64,000 nucleotides of DNA from Termitomyces sp. T153 (lineage: Eukaryota; Basidiomycota; Agaricomycetes; Agaricales; Lyophyllaceae): the NCBI GenBank assembly GCA_018296165.2, contig JACKQL020000015.1:1054001-1118000 (forward strand), read 5' to 3'. The translations under genes and the position numbers were made by a program. The notes under the pieces were generated by a model that had not been told where the DNA came from, did no database searches, and saw nothing but the letters and a program-made list of their open reading frames with translations. Each line of letters opens with the position of its first letter. Within the stretch, counting starts at the first letter, position 1. This document shows positions 23,406 to 34,634 of the stretch, piece after piece.

Positions 23406-25088
23406 TCACTTCCCCTCCTCCTCCAAAACCCTCTGCACCACACTCCTGATCAAATCCACCTCCATCTGAGCAACCACAATAGCAAGGACCTCTGGCTGCC
23501 CTGGCAATGGCTCCCTGACATTGGTTGCTACTTCCCACTATGCCCTAGAGTTCACCATGCCTCTTCACCAATGTCTCGCCAGCAATTGCCCCATCTGTAA
23601 AGTCCCCTGCTCCAACTCTAATGGGAGCTCCCTGGACATCTGTGCCATTCCGTCCTGCATCAAGGCATAAGCAGCTGATGCTCCATCAAGAAGGACGCAG
23701 TGCCATCAGACCCAGTCTAGATGATTCCAGATTAGTAAGGTTACAGAAGAAGAGGCAAAAGAACTCATGCATCACCCTCCTCTGCCCCGAGGCTGCCTTG
23801 TTGGCCAGCCACTCTTTGCACCGCCTTGCTGCCTCCACCCTGACCCCCTCCACCTTGACCCCCTCCACCTCTGCAACCCCTTGCCCTACCTCTGCCATCT
23901 GCTCTACTCATGCCTTCAACTGCACCAACTGCTCCTGCAAGCCTTGCACCTCCAATGACCCCTCCATGATTACTCACGTGGCCTCCTCCAGCTCCCTCCG
24001 TGCCAAGTCCTGATCCTTCTATGCTTTGTCATGCTCCTGCTAAATTCTGTTATGGTCTTCTACAATTCTCTAGATCTCCTCCTCATGCAATGCCAGCAAC
24101 TGGGACAACGCCTCCACCCACTGCTGCCAAAACATCTCAGGGATGATGGGAGAAGGGGCAGGGTCCCCATCAGACCCCCCCCATGAAGACCCCTGATGTG
24201 GGGAAATGAATATGTGGCCCTAAGGGGCCTGCCATTGACTCCTTCTCTTGCGGCCACTTGCTGGGCCCTGCCTCCAGAGCAGGGGACGCCCTCCGCTTCC
24301 CCTTGTTACATGCCATGGAGACCCCCTCCCTCTGCCCCCCCCCATGGAGGTCCCACCTTCATTGACTGCCCCTTGCTGCTGCCATGCTCCACCCCAGACC
24401 CCCAACCTGACACCTTCCTCTTGCATCCCTCAAACAACTGTGCGGCCACCCACTCTACGTCCCACCCCTGCTCCTCTGACATACAGGCCACTTGCCAACT
24501 CAACAAAATGGGGCACTTCTCATGCCATGAACAACAGGGAATGCATACCAAGGTGTCTCATTGGGACCCCGGCACTGGCTCCTCAAAACTACAATGCTCT
24601 CCGCAATGAGCACAAAGAGTGCACTGTGAAGTCAGATTGGAATTTGGCAAAGAAAGATGCTGGATGCTCACTAGAGCCTCCACCTGACACCACTCTAGGG
24701 TTGGGGGACCCCATGCCCGCCTGACTGCCTCTGTGAACTGCTCTGGGGTCACCTCCACCTGAGGAACCTGTAATGCCTCCAGGATGGCCTGGATCTGCCC
24801 TGGGTTGAAGTTGGGCCTCAAGAACCACCTTGCCAACACTAACACTGACCCTGCCAGAACTCCACCTGGGGAGGGGAGGCCCAATGGACCAGCCACAGCT
24901 GCAGACAATTCTGTTGGACCAAATCAGCAACTCTAGAGTATAGCTAAAGGGGAATTGCACTTACGACTATGATACATTGCCTTGACCCAACAATGATCTT
25001 GATGCCCCTTGGAGTCCTCGGAGGAGGACAGTTGGGACAACACAGATGGGGACCTGGATGCTGCCGGGGAGTAGGCAGAAGATGACAT
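23406..25088 (-). pseudogene. A-Y antisense gene aORF (four exons)
   Basis: The ATG at 25088 (MSSSAYSPAAS) lies 215 bp inside the 3' LTR. Exon 1 is 25088-24965, intron 1 24964-24911 (54 bases, GTAAGT donor), exon 2 24910-24672, intron 2 24671-24624 (48 bases, GTGAGC donor, CTGACTTCACAG end). Exon 3 begins at 24623 with the cluster C-x2-C-x6-C-x15-C-x2-C-x6-C (24513-24623). Intron 3 is 23768-23717 with its donor decayed to ATGAGT. The last exon ends at 23406. A TGA lies in the x15 loop. A conserved KEWLANKA motif precedes intron 3. Function unknown; the cluster suggests nucleic-acid binding. Confidence 0.75.
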
Positions 25089-25288
25089 TGTAGGGAGTTT
25101 GGGAACCACAGGGTATGTCTGACTCTTTTTTAATGGCTTGGGAGGAGCCCCTGATGAATAGTGGCCATGCTTCAACTTTGTCCCCAATGCTGCTGCTGCT
25201 TGCTGTGGGTTGATTAATATTGCTCGACTTCAATTTCTATGCCCCACCAATCCCTGAACTGCACCCATGCATCTTGAGGATCTCAATG

Positions 25289-25303
25289 CTAAAGAGGGGG
25301 TGA
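25289..25303 (+). other. Polypurine tract of A-Y
   Basis: GCTAAAGAGGGGGTGA-like purine run ending directly at the 3' LTR start, in the position of the tracts in A-X, A-N and A-T. Confidence 0.75.
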
Positions 25304-26304
25304 TGTCATGACCTGCTCCCTAGCCTCTGACACTGTTCCCAGCCCTTCCCAACACCCTGCCCAACTCCTCCAACCCCCACTCACCCTCCATGCCCACACT
25401 GGATAACTCCAACAACTCCAATGGCCCCTGACCAACTCCAATGCCTTCTCCACAGCCATCAATACTTTTCCTGAGCCCCTGGAACCATCCCCACCATCCA
25501 TAACCCCATTATAAGCCTCTGACTCATTGACCTAATTCACCTGACCTGCTCTAGAGTATTACAATAACTTTGGAATGGCCTGCATCCCCAGATGATCCCA
25601 TCAGAATATCACCACAGCCTGCCCCTTGATTGTATCTAACACCCATTGACTTCATGCAGCTCCATCAAGCCTTGCCACCATGCCTGCCATCCTCTGGAGC
25701 TATCCAGTAGTCAGTATATAAGTTGTAGAGTAGCTTCTTGTACTCTAGTCTTGATATTACTTGCATTTACTGGTTTCTTGTGTCTTGTATTTTGTTTCAT
25801 CTCTGTTCCTATTTCTAGTCTTGAATCTATCCTTTTCTCTATCTGGTCTTGCCTCAGCTGTCTATATTTCCTTTGTTTCTCTAAGTTTCTTTCTATCTCT
25901 GATAACAGTACAAACTCCACACATGCACTACAAACCCTGAATATTCTTATGACAACTCTGGACCTTGCTCTTCATTCAGCTCCAAACCTATCAAGTCTTA
26001 ATTGAACCCCCGTCAAACTCCGGCTCCACCCCCACCCCTAGCAAAGCCTCCATCTACCCCGCAATCTATTTACACGCTTGTTCCTGATGCCTACTCAAGC
26101 CCAACATCCCAATGTCAATATACTTGGTCTTAGATTTCTCCAGACCACTCCAGACTTGCTTGAACTACTCTCCCTAGCTTTTCCTCACAAGTCTCTCCAC
26201 TCTGCGCCAACTCCAGAACACTAGGTTATAAGCACAGGACATCACGTCCACCTAGTAAGGATTTGCCAGTGTAGCTGAGCCCCCATTGTTAGCGGAACCT
26301 GACA
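25304..26304 (+). repeat. 3' LTR of A-Y
   Basis: 1,001 bp, starting TGTCATGACC and ending CCTGACA. TATATAAG is at 25715-25722 and AGTCTTGATATTA at 25747-25759, exactly 32 bases downstream. The flank GAGTG (26305-26309) continues the gag gene of A-Z, so A-Y inserted there. The matching duplication should lie left of the window. Confidence 0.88.
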
Positions 26305-27249
26305 GAGTGGGGTTTGGGGATGGCAGACTGATTGGAGATGGAGTTGGCCCAGGGACAGGCAGAGAGGGCCAAAGTGTGGGTAGCAAGTTGGTCAAACAAT
26401 CCCCCTGCAGGGTTAAGGTTTCTCAAGATGCTGGAGGCTGCATTGAGTTCTTCCTGCTAGTGGAGGATGAGAGGTGGGGCTTTGCTTTGTATCCTGATGG
26501 GTTCCTTGCATTGCACATAGAAGGAGCAGGCAGGGTCTAGTGGATCTTCAAAGGGGTGGGGGTTTGGACTGGTGTGGATTTCTTCAACTAATGCGTGGAG
26601 TTCATTTTGTAAATTAGCATCAATGCCCAGGGTGCCTTGCATAGTTTCTAGGAGGTTCCCTTGCAGGTAGCACTCATGAAAGTTGAGGAGTCAATCCACC
26701 CAAACTTCTGGAGTTGTGGAGGTGTCGGGGTAGCTTAGATTGACAAGGAGGGTGCAAGCATGTCTTGTGAACTCCACAGGGGAGAGACAGAGGAAGCGGA
26801 GGACCTCATTGCATTGTTGGATATAAGCTTCAACCCTTTGCTGTTTGGAGGAGGAGGGAACTTGAGCGGAGAATGGCAGACAATGAGAAGAATAATTATC
26901 TGAGTGCTTTGGAGGGACTGGAGCTGCAGTGGGGACCGGGTATGCATAGTAGTGAGTGAGGAGAAGGTAGGAGAGGTTGGGGGGGTGCTGCAGAGTATCC
27001 TCTAGGGTACATGCAGGGATTGTTACCATCAGCAGGGAATGCTGGAGGGTGGTGCCAGCCTGGAAGGATTCCCTGGCCAATGGATGGTGCATAGAATGCC
27101 TGGTTGGGGTCAGGAGTCCAGTGGCAGGGGACATACTGATTTGTAGGGGGGCCTGGATAGAATGGGGCATCTTGGTTTTCAGGGACTGGCCAACTGTAGA
27201 TGTTGGTTAGGTAGCTGGCAGGGTTGTATGTGGGGTTATATGCAGACAT
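26305..27249 (-). pseudogene. A-Z gag, N-terminal part
   Basis: This is the best-preserved N-terminal Gag of family A in the window. The ATG at 27249 (MSAYNPTYNPASYLTN) lies only 32 bases inside the 5' LTR. The tyrosine/proline-rich stretch is followed by the segment ending at a conserved EVWVD. The gene is cut at 26305 by A-Y; the rest of A-Z should continue left of the window. A few stops are present. Confidence 0.8.
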
Positions 27250-27268
27250 CAAGAACGGGGTAAGGGGG

Positions 27269-27281
27269 AGTCTTGATATTA
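27269..27281 (-). other. Self-complementary primer-binding site of A-Z
   Basis: The first 13 bases after the LTR (TAATATCAAGACT on the element strand) are the exact reverse complement of AGTCTTGATATTA at the predicted transcript start in the same LTR (27824-27836). This is the arrangement of self-primed elements such as Tf1, where the RNA 5' end serves as primer. Confidence 0.75.
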
Positions 27282-28313
27282 TGTCAGGTCCTGCTGATGA
27301 CAGGGGCTCAGCTACACTGGTGAATCCTTACTAAGCAGACACAATGTCCTGCACTTATAACCTAGCACTCCAGAGATGACATGGAGTGGAGAGACTTGCG
27401 AGAGGAAGCTAAGGAGAGTGGTCTGAGCAAGTCCAGAGTGGTCTGGGGAAGTCTCATGGGGCTTGGGTGGACATCAGGAATAAGTTCATAAGCACATAAA
27501 TAGATTGCAGAGTAGACTGAGGCTTTGCTAGGGTTGGGGGCAGAGCCAGAGTTTGGTGGAGGATCAAGTAAGACTTGACAGGTTTGGGGCTAAGTGAACA
27601 GCAAGGTCCAGAGTTGTTGTAGGAATGTTTGGGGTTTGTACTGCATGCGTGGAGTTCATACTGATGTCAGAGATGGAGAGAACTTAGGGAAATAAAGGGA
27701 ATAGAGAAAATCAAGATGAGACAGAGACAAGACAAGATGAGACAGACAAAGAGATAGATTCAAGACTAAAAATAGAAATAGAGACAGACAAAACACAAGA
27801 CACAAGAAACCAGTAAATGCAAGTAATATCAAGACTAAAGTACAAGGAGCTACTCTACAACTTATATACTGACTACTGGATAGCTCCAGAGGACAGTGGG
27901 CATGGCAGCAGGGTTTGATGGAGCTGTGCAGAGTTTACAGGTGTTGGGTATGATCAAGGGGCGTGCCGCAATGATATTCTGATGGGATCAGTTGGGGGTG
28001 CAGGCTGCCCTGAGGTTGTCATGATACTCCAGAGCAGGTCAGGTGAACCAGGACAGTGAGTCGGAGGTGTATAATGAGGTCAGGAATGGTGGAGGAGGGT
28101 TTCAGGGGCTCAGGGGAAGTGTGGATGGCTGTGGAGAAGGCATCAGAGTTGGTCAGGGGATCATCAGAGTTTGCCAGGGATGCGTTGGAGTTACCCAGTG
28201 TGGGTGTGGAGGGTGGGCAAGGGTTGGGGGAGTTTGGCAGGGCATTGGGAAGGACTTGGGGGAGTGAGCAGGTTGGAAAACAAGGTTGGGGGTTTGGGGA
28301 GCAGGTTGCGACA
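27282..28313 (-). repeat. 5' LTR of A-Z
   Basis: 1,032-bp LTR in minus orientation, beginning TGTCGCAACC at 28313. The right flank ACAAG (28314-28318) continues an older plus-strand LTR, so A-Z inserted into that LTR. Confidence 0.88.
27824..27868 (-). promoter_or_regulatory. TATA box and predicted transcript start, A-Z LTR
   Basis: TATATAAG begins at 27868 (minus strand) and AGTCTTGATATTA begins at 27836, 32 bases downstream. This is the expected distance for a TATA-driven RNA start. Confidence 0.65.
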
Positions 28314-28431
28314 ACAAGCCCCCAATGTCTAGACCTTCTCCAAATGCCCAGTTATCAGTGTAGGACATCACATCTGCCTAGTAAGGGCTCACTCAGTGTA
28401 GCTAAGCCCCCATGTTCAGTGGAACCTGACA
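28314..28431 (+). repeat. 3' end of an older family A LTR
   Basis: 118 bp matching the last part of family A LTRs (compare 4493-4609), ending CCTGACA. Its left part was separated by the A-Z insertion. The flank AATAC (28432-28436) continues a family B LTR, so this LTR had itself inserted into a family B LTR. Confidence 0.82.
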
Positions 28432-29033
28432 AATACTGCCTGTATATAGACACAGGAATCAATTAAAGCATATCACCCTATCAAATTGTACTCTCTCTAT
28501 CTCTAAGCTTACCAGCTTGAGATTTCACTTGTCTTTATTGCTCACTCTTTCTTGCTCTCTCCCTTTTGACAATGACCTAGCAACAAGTCTTGCCAATCTT
28601 GTCTTTGACTTTGTGTGACACCAACTGTGGGTGTCCTTTGCATATATTTTGATTGAGTGATGCTAGCAACTACAGCTATCAACTAGTTTATGTTCATCCT
28701 CCATTTCAGTCTGTTTATTGTCACTCCCCCATTTCTTTCCCATCCCCCCTTTTTTGACCACCTAAGTTTGCTCTGCCTAAGCAATGTTTTTCACCATCAC
28801 TTGTCTCCCTTTCTCTCATTAGTGATCCTTTGTTACTGTTTAGTGACTCAGGCTAGCAATAGCAACTCTTTCCATTTTGCACCTCACACCCACATTTGCT
28901 CTCATTTTCTGGGATGGTTACTGACTCACCCTCTACTATTAACTTTCTACTGCCAGCTACCTTATCTAGTGACTAGTGTTAGATCCTCCTTTTAGGTTTC
29001 CTGCACAGCACTAAGCAGCATAGGAGCACATCA
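28432..29033 (+). repeat. 3' part of an older family B LTR
   Basis: 602 bp homologous to B-P LTR positions from about 5432 on, but more diverged, ending TAGGAGCACATCA. The start was separated by nested insertions. The flank AAGG (29034-29037) continues a Copia reverse-transcriptase sequence. Confidence 0.8.
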
Positions 29034-30869
29034 AAGGCCAAAGAAATGTCAACAGACTGTCATGACCCATTTCCTGAAGCCCTATACACCACCCAACAAA
29101 CCCCCGCTCCCCTGGAACCCCCCCCCCCCAATGCTTTATCAAACTTCCCCAGCACTCCGCACCTACTTCAGCTAACTCCAACACATTCTCGGCTAACTCC
29201 GACGGCCCCCTGGCCAACTCCGACGTCTTCCCCGCAGCTGCCAGCACTTCCTCCTGAACTTCCTGAGCCTCTGGGACCACTCCCCTGCTGTGCCTGACTC
29301 CATTACATGTCATCAACTTGACACCCTGGCTCTCCTGACTTACCCTGGGGTATCATGACAGCCTTGGAATGGACCGTGTCACAATTGATCCCATCAACAT
29401 ATCAATGCAGCCCACCCTCTGATCATAACTGACACCTGTTGACTCCATCAAGCTCCACCAAGCCCTGCCACCACAGCTGACGTCTCCAGAGCTCTTCAGT
29501 AGTCAGTGTATAAGACATAGAGTAGCTCCTTGTACTCTAGTCTTGAGATTACCTACCTTACCTGATGTGTTTCTAATTGTTTCTTCTTGTGTCTTGTGTT
29601 CAGTGTCTTGTTTCTCTTATTCTCAGTCTCCCGGTCTTATCTCGTCTCTGTTCCATTATCTTTTTGCTATTGTTCTGTGTCTCCACCTGAATCTATTCTT
29701 GTTCTCATCTTGTCTTTGTCTCATTTTGTTTGACTCTGTATCATCCCATTTGATTCTGTCTATTGTATTCAAGTCTTCTCGACCATAATGTCCTTATGAA
29801 CTCTGCAATTACAAGTACAAACCTCTGATGCTCGTTACCAACTCTGGACCCTGCTATACACTCAGCTCCGAACCCCATCAATCCCTGTTGATCCCCCATC
29901 AGAACTCCAGCTCTGCTCCTGTCATCCGCATAGCCTCCACCTCCTCTGCACCCACAATACTCGCACATGGACTTATGCCTGAACCCTGCCAAGCCCATCC
30001 CCCTCCCCCACAACTTGTCCTCTACTCCTCCGGACCTCCCCAGACTTGCTTGGGTCAATTTCCCCTGGCTATCCTCACAAGTCCCCAGTGCTTGGAACAC
30101 CTCCGAGTGCCTGGTTGTCAGTGCAGGGAATCACATTCACCTAGTAAGGACTTGCCCAGTGTAGCTGAGCCCCCGTGGTCAGCAGAACCTGACACAGACT
30201 CCAGGTACATGTCCTCAATGGCAGCCAGTGTGAGAGTAGTCCTCATTGCAGCCCATCTGGCAGTCAAGGCAAATGTCTTGTCAAAGTCCATGCCTGGTCT
30301 TTGGCTGAAACCTTGGGCAACAACTCATGCCTTGAACCTCTTAACAGGGCCATCAGGGAGATGCTTGACTTTGAACACCCAGCAGGAACCAATGGCTTTG
30401 CAACCTGGAAGCAAGTACACAGGCTGCCATGTCTCATTTGCCTTCAATGAGTTTATTTCTTCACACATTGCTTTGTCCCATTCAGCTGTGTTTGCTCACA
30501 ATGGCTTCCTTATACAACCAAGGGTTTGTGTCATGTGCATTAACCTTGTGAGCACAAGCTGCATTTGCACATATAGTGCTATACCTGCCAAAATCAACAC
30601 CAAGCTTGAAATAGGCACACCCAGCAAGAAGTAGGGCCTCATTTGATCTGACATTAAGAGCAAGGTCAACCTCTTGCTCCTCATGTTCATCAATGCAACC
30701 TAAGCATATGAAGCTGTGACATTCACAGACCACTAATGCTGGAACTATAAGGGCAACCTCTGGAGGCTGTGGCTCAATCACATGACTAGCAGAGGGAGAT
30801 CCAAAGTCTATCCAATATCTACAAGTTCTAGAGTTCTAGCTACTCACCTGGCAGAGGAAAATCCCACAG
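29034..30869 (-). pseudogene. Copia-type polyprotein fragment (linker and RT start)
   Basis: Read from 30869 leftwards and skipping the solo LTR at 29058-30194, the minus strand gives the linker and first part of a Ty1/Copia reverse transcriptase. Motifs are NPWLYKEAI, INSLKANETWQPV, GSCWVFKVKHLPDG, KARVVAQGFSQRPGMDFDKTF (one codon decayed) and SVDISLAF. Frames shift at least once near 30480. The catalytic YVDD region, RNase H and 3' LTR are not present; by orientation they should lie left of the window. Integrase is not visible. The right end stops abruptly against family B sequence at about 30870. Confidence 0.75.
29058..30194 (+). repeat. Solo family A LTR in Copia fragment, TSD CAGAC
   Basis: 1,137-bp LTR starting TGTCATGACC and ending CCTGACA, flanked by CAGAC at 29053-29057 and 30195-30199. 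The Copia reading continues across it. A run of ten C residues lies near 29122. Confidence 0.93.
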
Positions 30870-31028
30870 TACACTGTTGCCAAGCGAATGTTGGAAACTC
30901 TGGCGGGATATCAGCACGACTGTCAGGCCTTCCTGGCCTGGCAGGAGGAGAACAATGTCAGGGAAGGAGATTGGGAGGAGGCAGAGGCAATGGAGGTGCC
31001 CAAGGATGATGCTGACCTCAACGCTTAG
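30870..31028 (+). pseudogene. B-M aORF, last 52 codons
   Basis: Plus-strand C-terminus of the family B antisense gene: 52 codons plus TAG with no internal stop, starting YTVAKRMLETLAGY and ending KDDADLNA. It aligns residue by residue with the B-P copy (HYTVAKQTLATLAGY...DDDADLDA), and the differences are mostly single-base substitutions. Everything upstream is gone at the junction with Copia sequence. No insertion signature is seen there. Confidence 0.7.
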
Positions 31029-31461
31029 TGACAGTCGCCTCCTATACATATATTTTTGTTAGTAACATGGACATAGACTAGCCCTCTTAAGGGGCTCCAA
31101 AAAATGTATAGTATTTTGGCCATAGTTCAGAAACTTTGAGAGAAAAACAGAGAAAAGCAAGATCAATGAGGCGTTATGCACTAGTGACTGTCACCTAACA
31201 CTAGTGACGCATGAAGGCAAATGCTCAGTAGATCATCATGGCAAAATACCTCTAGAGGCATGCCGAGCGCTGGTGACAGAAGGGCCAAGTGCAGCATTGA
31301 AACAAGAAAAAAATGTAAAGTAAGGTGTCTGTGAAAGGCTTCTTAACCGAGGTAACAACAATGAAAGAGTAGCAAAAATGAAAGGACTTAATGTTTTTGT
31401 AAGGTATTCTTGATAGTTTTTCTGGATAATAGGGATTGGAACAATAAGAAACAAAGCAGAG
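31029..31461. other. Spacer between aORF and pol ends in B-M
   Basis: About 430 bp homologous to the B-P 3' spacer and somewhat longer. It contains several TAGTGAC-type words. No open frame is shared with B-P. Confidence 0.45.
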
Positions 31462-32138
31462 TCAAGATAAGTCGCTAAGGCTTAGTGAAAGGTAGTTTTC
31501 TTCTTCACTGGTGATGTCACCAGTATCATCGTTGTTGACGAGTTCAGTTTGCTCCAGTTCTCTGAGTCAAGAGGTGTCAATGTCGAAAGTGTCGCTAGGC
31601 ACTGTTATGTGTTCTCTAGCGAAATAGGGGACTAAGCAAAAGGCGGCAACAGGGCGATGTAGTACTGAGCCATCTAGTTCACAAATAATGTAAGCACCTC
31701 TATGGTTGTGAGAGATTACCACTAGGGGGCCTAGGTAATGAGGCTTCATCTTCTTGTTATGCATTACCTTGATTCTAGTATTCCTCATCAGTACAAGGTG
31801 GCCTGTTTTGAAGTTATAATTGTGGATCATAGCGGCATGTTCTGTTTTGAAGCAAATGGCTGCTAGGTGACAAGCACTAAGAATGTGACTGTGAAGGCAG
31901 TCGAGATCCTTTTGGTGGTGTTGAAGATCAATTGCTCGGCAGGCTATGAGGTCAGTTGTCGACAATAGCGAGTTTGGTGGAGGTTGCAAATATGTTGCTT
32001 CTACTATGTCGGCAGGCAGGAGAGGGTGGGTACCAGTTGTCGTGAAGTAAGGGGAGCAACCCATTTGCTTGTGAATGGTAACCCGTTCTGACCAAAATAC
32101 AGAGTAAGTAGCAGTACTCCACCTGGACTGATCACCAT
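31462..32138 (-). pseudogene. B-M pol, integrase C-terminus
   Basis: Minus-strand end of pol, stop at 31462-31464. It includes the GPY-like segment (KPHYLGPLVVIS), FDIDTS and the acidic tail, and begins just after the integrase core where the solo LTR inserted. Over 31567-32064 it is nearly free of stops, better preserved than B-P. Confidence 0.8.
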
Positions 32139-33270
32139 TGATGTGCTCTTATGCTGCCTAGTGCCGTGCAGAAAACCTAAAAAGAGGACCTAATACTAGT
32201 CACTAGATAGGGTAGCTGGCAGTAGGAAGTTAATAGTTGAGGGTGAGTCAGTAACCATCCCAGAGGAACTAGAGCAAAAGTTGAGATGTGGGGTGAAGTG
32301 GAAAGAAGTCGCTATCACTAGCTGAGGTTGCTAGTAATAATAAGGAAAAATGGGTGAAGACAGATAATGTTGCTAAGACAAAGCGAACTCATAATGGCGG
32401 TGAGGAGAGTAGGGAGAGAGAAGTCAGTAAGGGAAGGACTGAAACCAGGGGACAAATGTGAACTAGTGACTAGCCGTAGTTGCTAGCATTGCTAAGTTGA
32501 ATTAACGTGAATAGGCACCCACAATTGGTACCAAACTAAGTCAAAGTCAAAGTTGAGGAGGCTCGTCGCTAAGCCGGAGTCAAAGACGAGATAAAGGAAA
32601 GAAAGGCAAAGTGAAATCTTAAGCTGGTAGGCTTAGAGAGAGCAGCTAGTCAACTCTGAAGAGGGTTTTCTGTTCTTCCTCTTTTTTTTTTAGTGTCTAT
32701 GTACAGTCAGTATTTATATGTTTCGAAGTATAGTTATGTGAAAGTAAACAAATAAGTACTAGTGACAGCGTCTGTCACTGTGCTTATGGTGCATACAGGG
32801 TGTCAGTCTGTAACTAAGTGAAACATCATAGGCAAAGTCTTGGCAATGCCTAATTGCTAATAAAAACCAAAAAGAAATGAGTCTGATGTCAACACCTAAA
32901 GCGTAGATGCCATCCTATGTGGGTAAGCTTGGCAAATGAAATGATAGTAAAAAGGTATGCGACTGATAATTTGTCCATATATGGTAGGAGAACACCATTT
33001 TGTCACCAGGATCACTAGGGTCGCTAAGAATCGTTGCTAGGGGGGGTCTAGGCCTTGATGATCTAGTCCCAAGTTCTAGACTCCATGTGATATTTCTTGT
33101 GCTCAATAAGTCTTGTGGTCACTAGAGTCTTGTGCTTTGGTCCAACCCTCAGGCTCAGTCCCATGTGCTGAGTGTTGTGACTTGTGTCAAATATAAAGTA
33201 GTCAGCTGCCGCTAAGTCCGCAATGCCAAAAATGCCGAAAATGGTGCTCAGCAATAACTGGGGCTCATCA
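32139..33270 (-). repeat. Solo family B LTR in B-M integrase, TSD ACGG/ATGG
   Basis: 1,132-bp LTR in minus orientation. Read on the element strand it is flanked by ACGG and ATGG (33271-33274 and 32135-32138), one CpG-to-TpG change apart. B-P shows the uninterrupted GTTGACGGTGATCAG site (about 11640), so the duplication is 4 bp. It is longer than the B-P LTRs because of an extra block around 32290-32460 that the B-M 5' LTR also has. Confidence 0.9.
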
Positions 33271-33274
33271 CCGT

Positions 33275-33445
33275 CAACCGCTTTGAAGAGGGCTTGGTGA
33301 ACATTGAAATGGGGCTGCTCAACTATTCCATTAGCACGCTTATTGTAACCAGAGATCCGGATGTGGTGCAAGTTATACTTCTTTGCCAAGTGGGTGACCG
33401 CCTTTAGGATTGGAGGTCCATTGTTGGTAACAATTTCACTAAGCA
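33275..33445 (-). pseudogene. B-M pol, integrase catalytic segment
   Basis: Short minus-strand piece between the solo LTR and A-N. It encodes SEIVTNNGPPILKAVTHL, with the second catalytic aspartate changed to asparagine, and NGIVEQPHFNV with the catalytic glutamate. It joins the piece starting at 39508 when A-N is removed. Confidence 0.8.
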
Positions 33446-33450
33446 CTCCC

Positions 33451-34602
33451 TGTCACGACCCGTTCCCCGAAACCCCGCACATCGTTCATCAAACCCCCGA
33501 ACCCCCAAAAGGACCCCCAACGCTCCGCCGAACTTCCGCCCATGCCCCACGCCTACTTCGGCTAACTCCGACGCCCCCCCCGGCTAACTCTGACGGCCCC
33601 CTGGCCAACTTCGGTGCCTGCCCCGCAGCCACTGACACTTACCCTGGGCTTCCCGAACCCCGAGAACCACCCCCGCGATTCCCGATCTTTGCCACCCATC
33701 ATTAACTCGACACCCTGCTTCCTCCGACCTATTCCGGAGTATCATGACAACCTCGGGGCAACCCGCGTTCTCCAATGATCCCATCAATGTATCAGCGCGG
33801 CACGATCTTCAATCGCAACCGACACCCGCCCACTCCGTCAAGCCCCGCCAAGCCCCGCCGCCACAGCCGATGTACCCCGAAGTCCTCCGGTAGTCAGTAT
33901 ATAAGTCATCGAGTAGCTCTTCGTACTTTAGTCTTGATATTGCTTAACGTTACCTATGGTCTGATTGTTTCCTTTTTGTGTTTCATGTTTTGCGTCCCAT
34001 TCTTCTTATCTCAGTCTCCCGGTCTTATCTCAGTCTCCCAGTCTTATCTCAGTCTCCCGGTCTTGTCTTGTTTCCATTTCGTTATCATTCTCGTTATCGT
34101 TTCGTATCCCCACTCGAATCTACTCCTGTTCCATATTGTCTCATCCGACGCTGTCTCGGTGACTCCGTCAGATCATTGTGCCCAAGTCTTCATCAACCTT
34201 AACGACCTCACGAACTCTGCGATTACGATTATGAACCCCGACACTCCTTTGCCAGGTCCGAACCCCACTCTTCGCTTGGTCCCAGACTCCATCAGCTCCA
34301 AATGATCTCCCATCAAACCCCGGCTCCGTCCCCATGGATCACACAGCCACCTACTCCCTTGCTTCTGCAAATCTCCCGTACGGCCTTCTGCCTGAACCCC
34401 GCCAAGACCGTCTCGTTTCCCCACGATCCGACTTCTCCGGACCTTCCCGGATCCATCTGGATCACATCTCCCCAGCTACTCACGCAAGCCACCAGGGCCC
34501 GGAATGTCTTCGAGTGTTCGGTTACCAATGCAGGGGAATCACACCCGCCTAGTAAGGACTCGCCCAGTGCAGCTGAGCCCCCGAGGTCAGCGGAACCTGA
34601 CA
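33451..34602 (+). repeat. 5' LTR of A-N
   Basis: Starts TGTCACGACC, ends CCTGACA. Near 33555-33605 is a short tandem array of GGCTAACTCCGACG-like units, and near 34010-34070 three 19-bp CAGTCTCCCGG-type units. Confidence 0.92.
33898..33941 (+). promoter_or_regulatory. TATA box and predicted transcript start, A-N LTR
   Basis: TATATAAG (33898-33905) and AGTCTTGATATT (33930-33941) are 32 bases apart, first base to first base. The same spacing holds in the seven family A LTRs I measured. An RNA starting here would carry at its 5' end the complement of the primer site. Confidence 0.65.
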
Positions 34603-34615
34603 TAATATCAAGACT
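34603..34615 (+). other. Self-complementary primer-binding site of A-N
   Basis: TAATATCAAGACT begins at the first base after the LTR. Twelve of its bases pair with AGTCTTGATATT at the predicted RNA 5' end. Confidence 0.7.
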
Positions 34616-34634
34616 CTACCTTACCCCGTCTGTG

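Noticed and set aside
33451..34602. Proline/serine-rich open frames within LTRs (here and in the other family A LTRs)
   Set aside because: LTR sequence is non-coding in these families. The frames are not conserved in length or phase between LTR copies.
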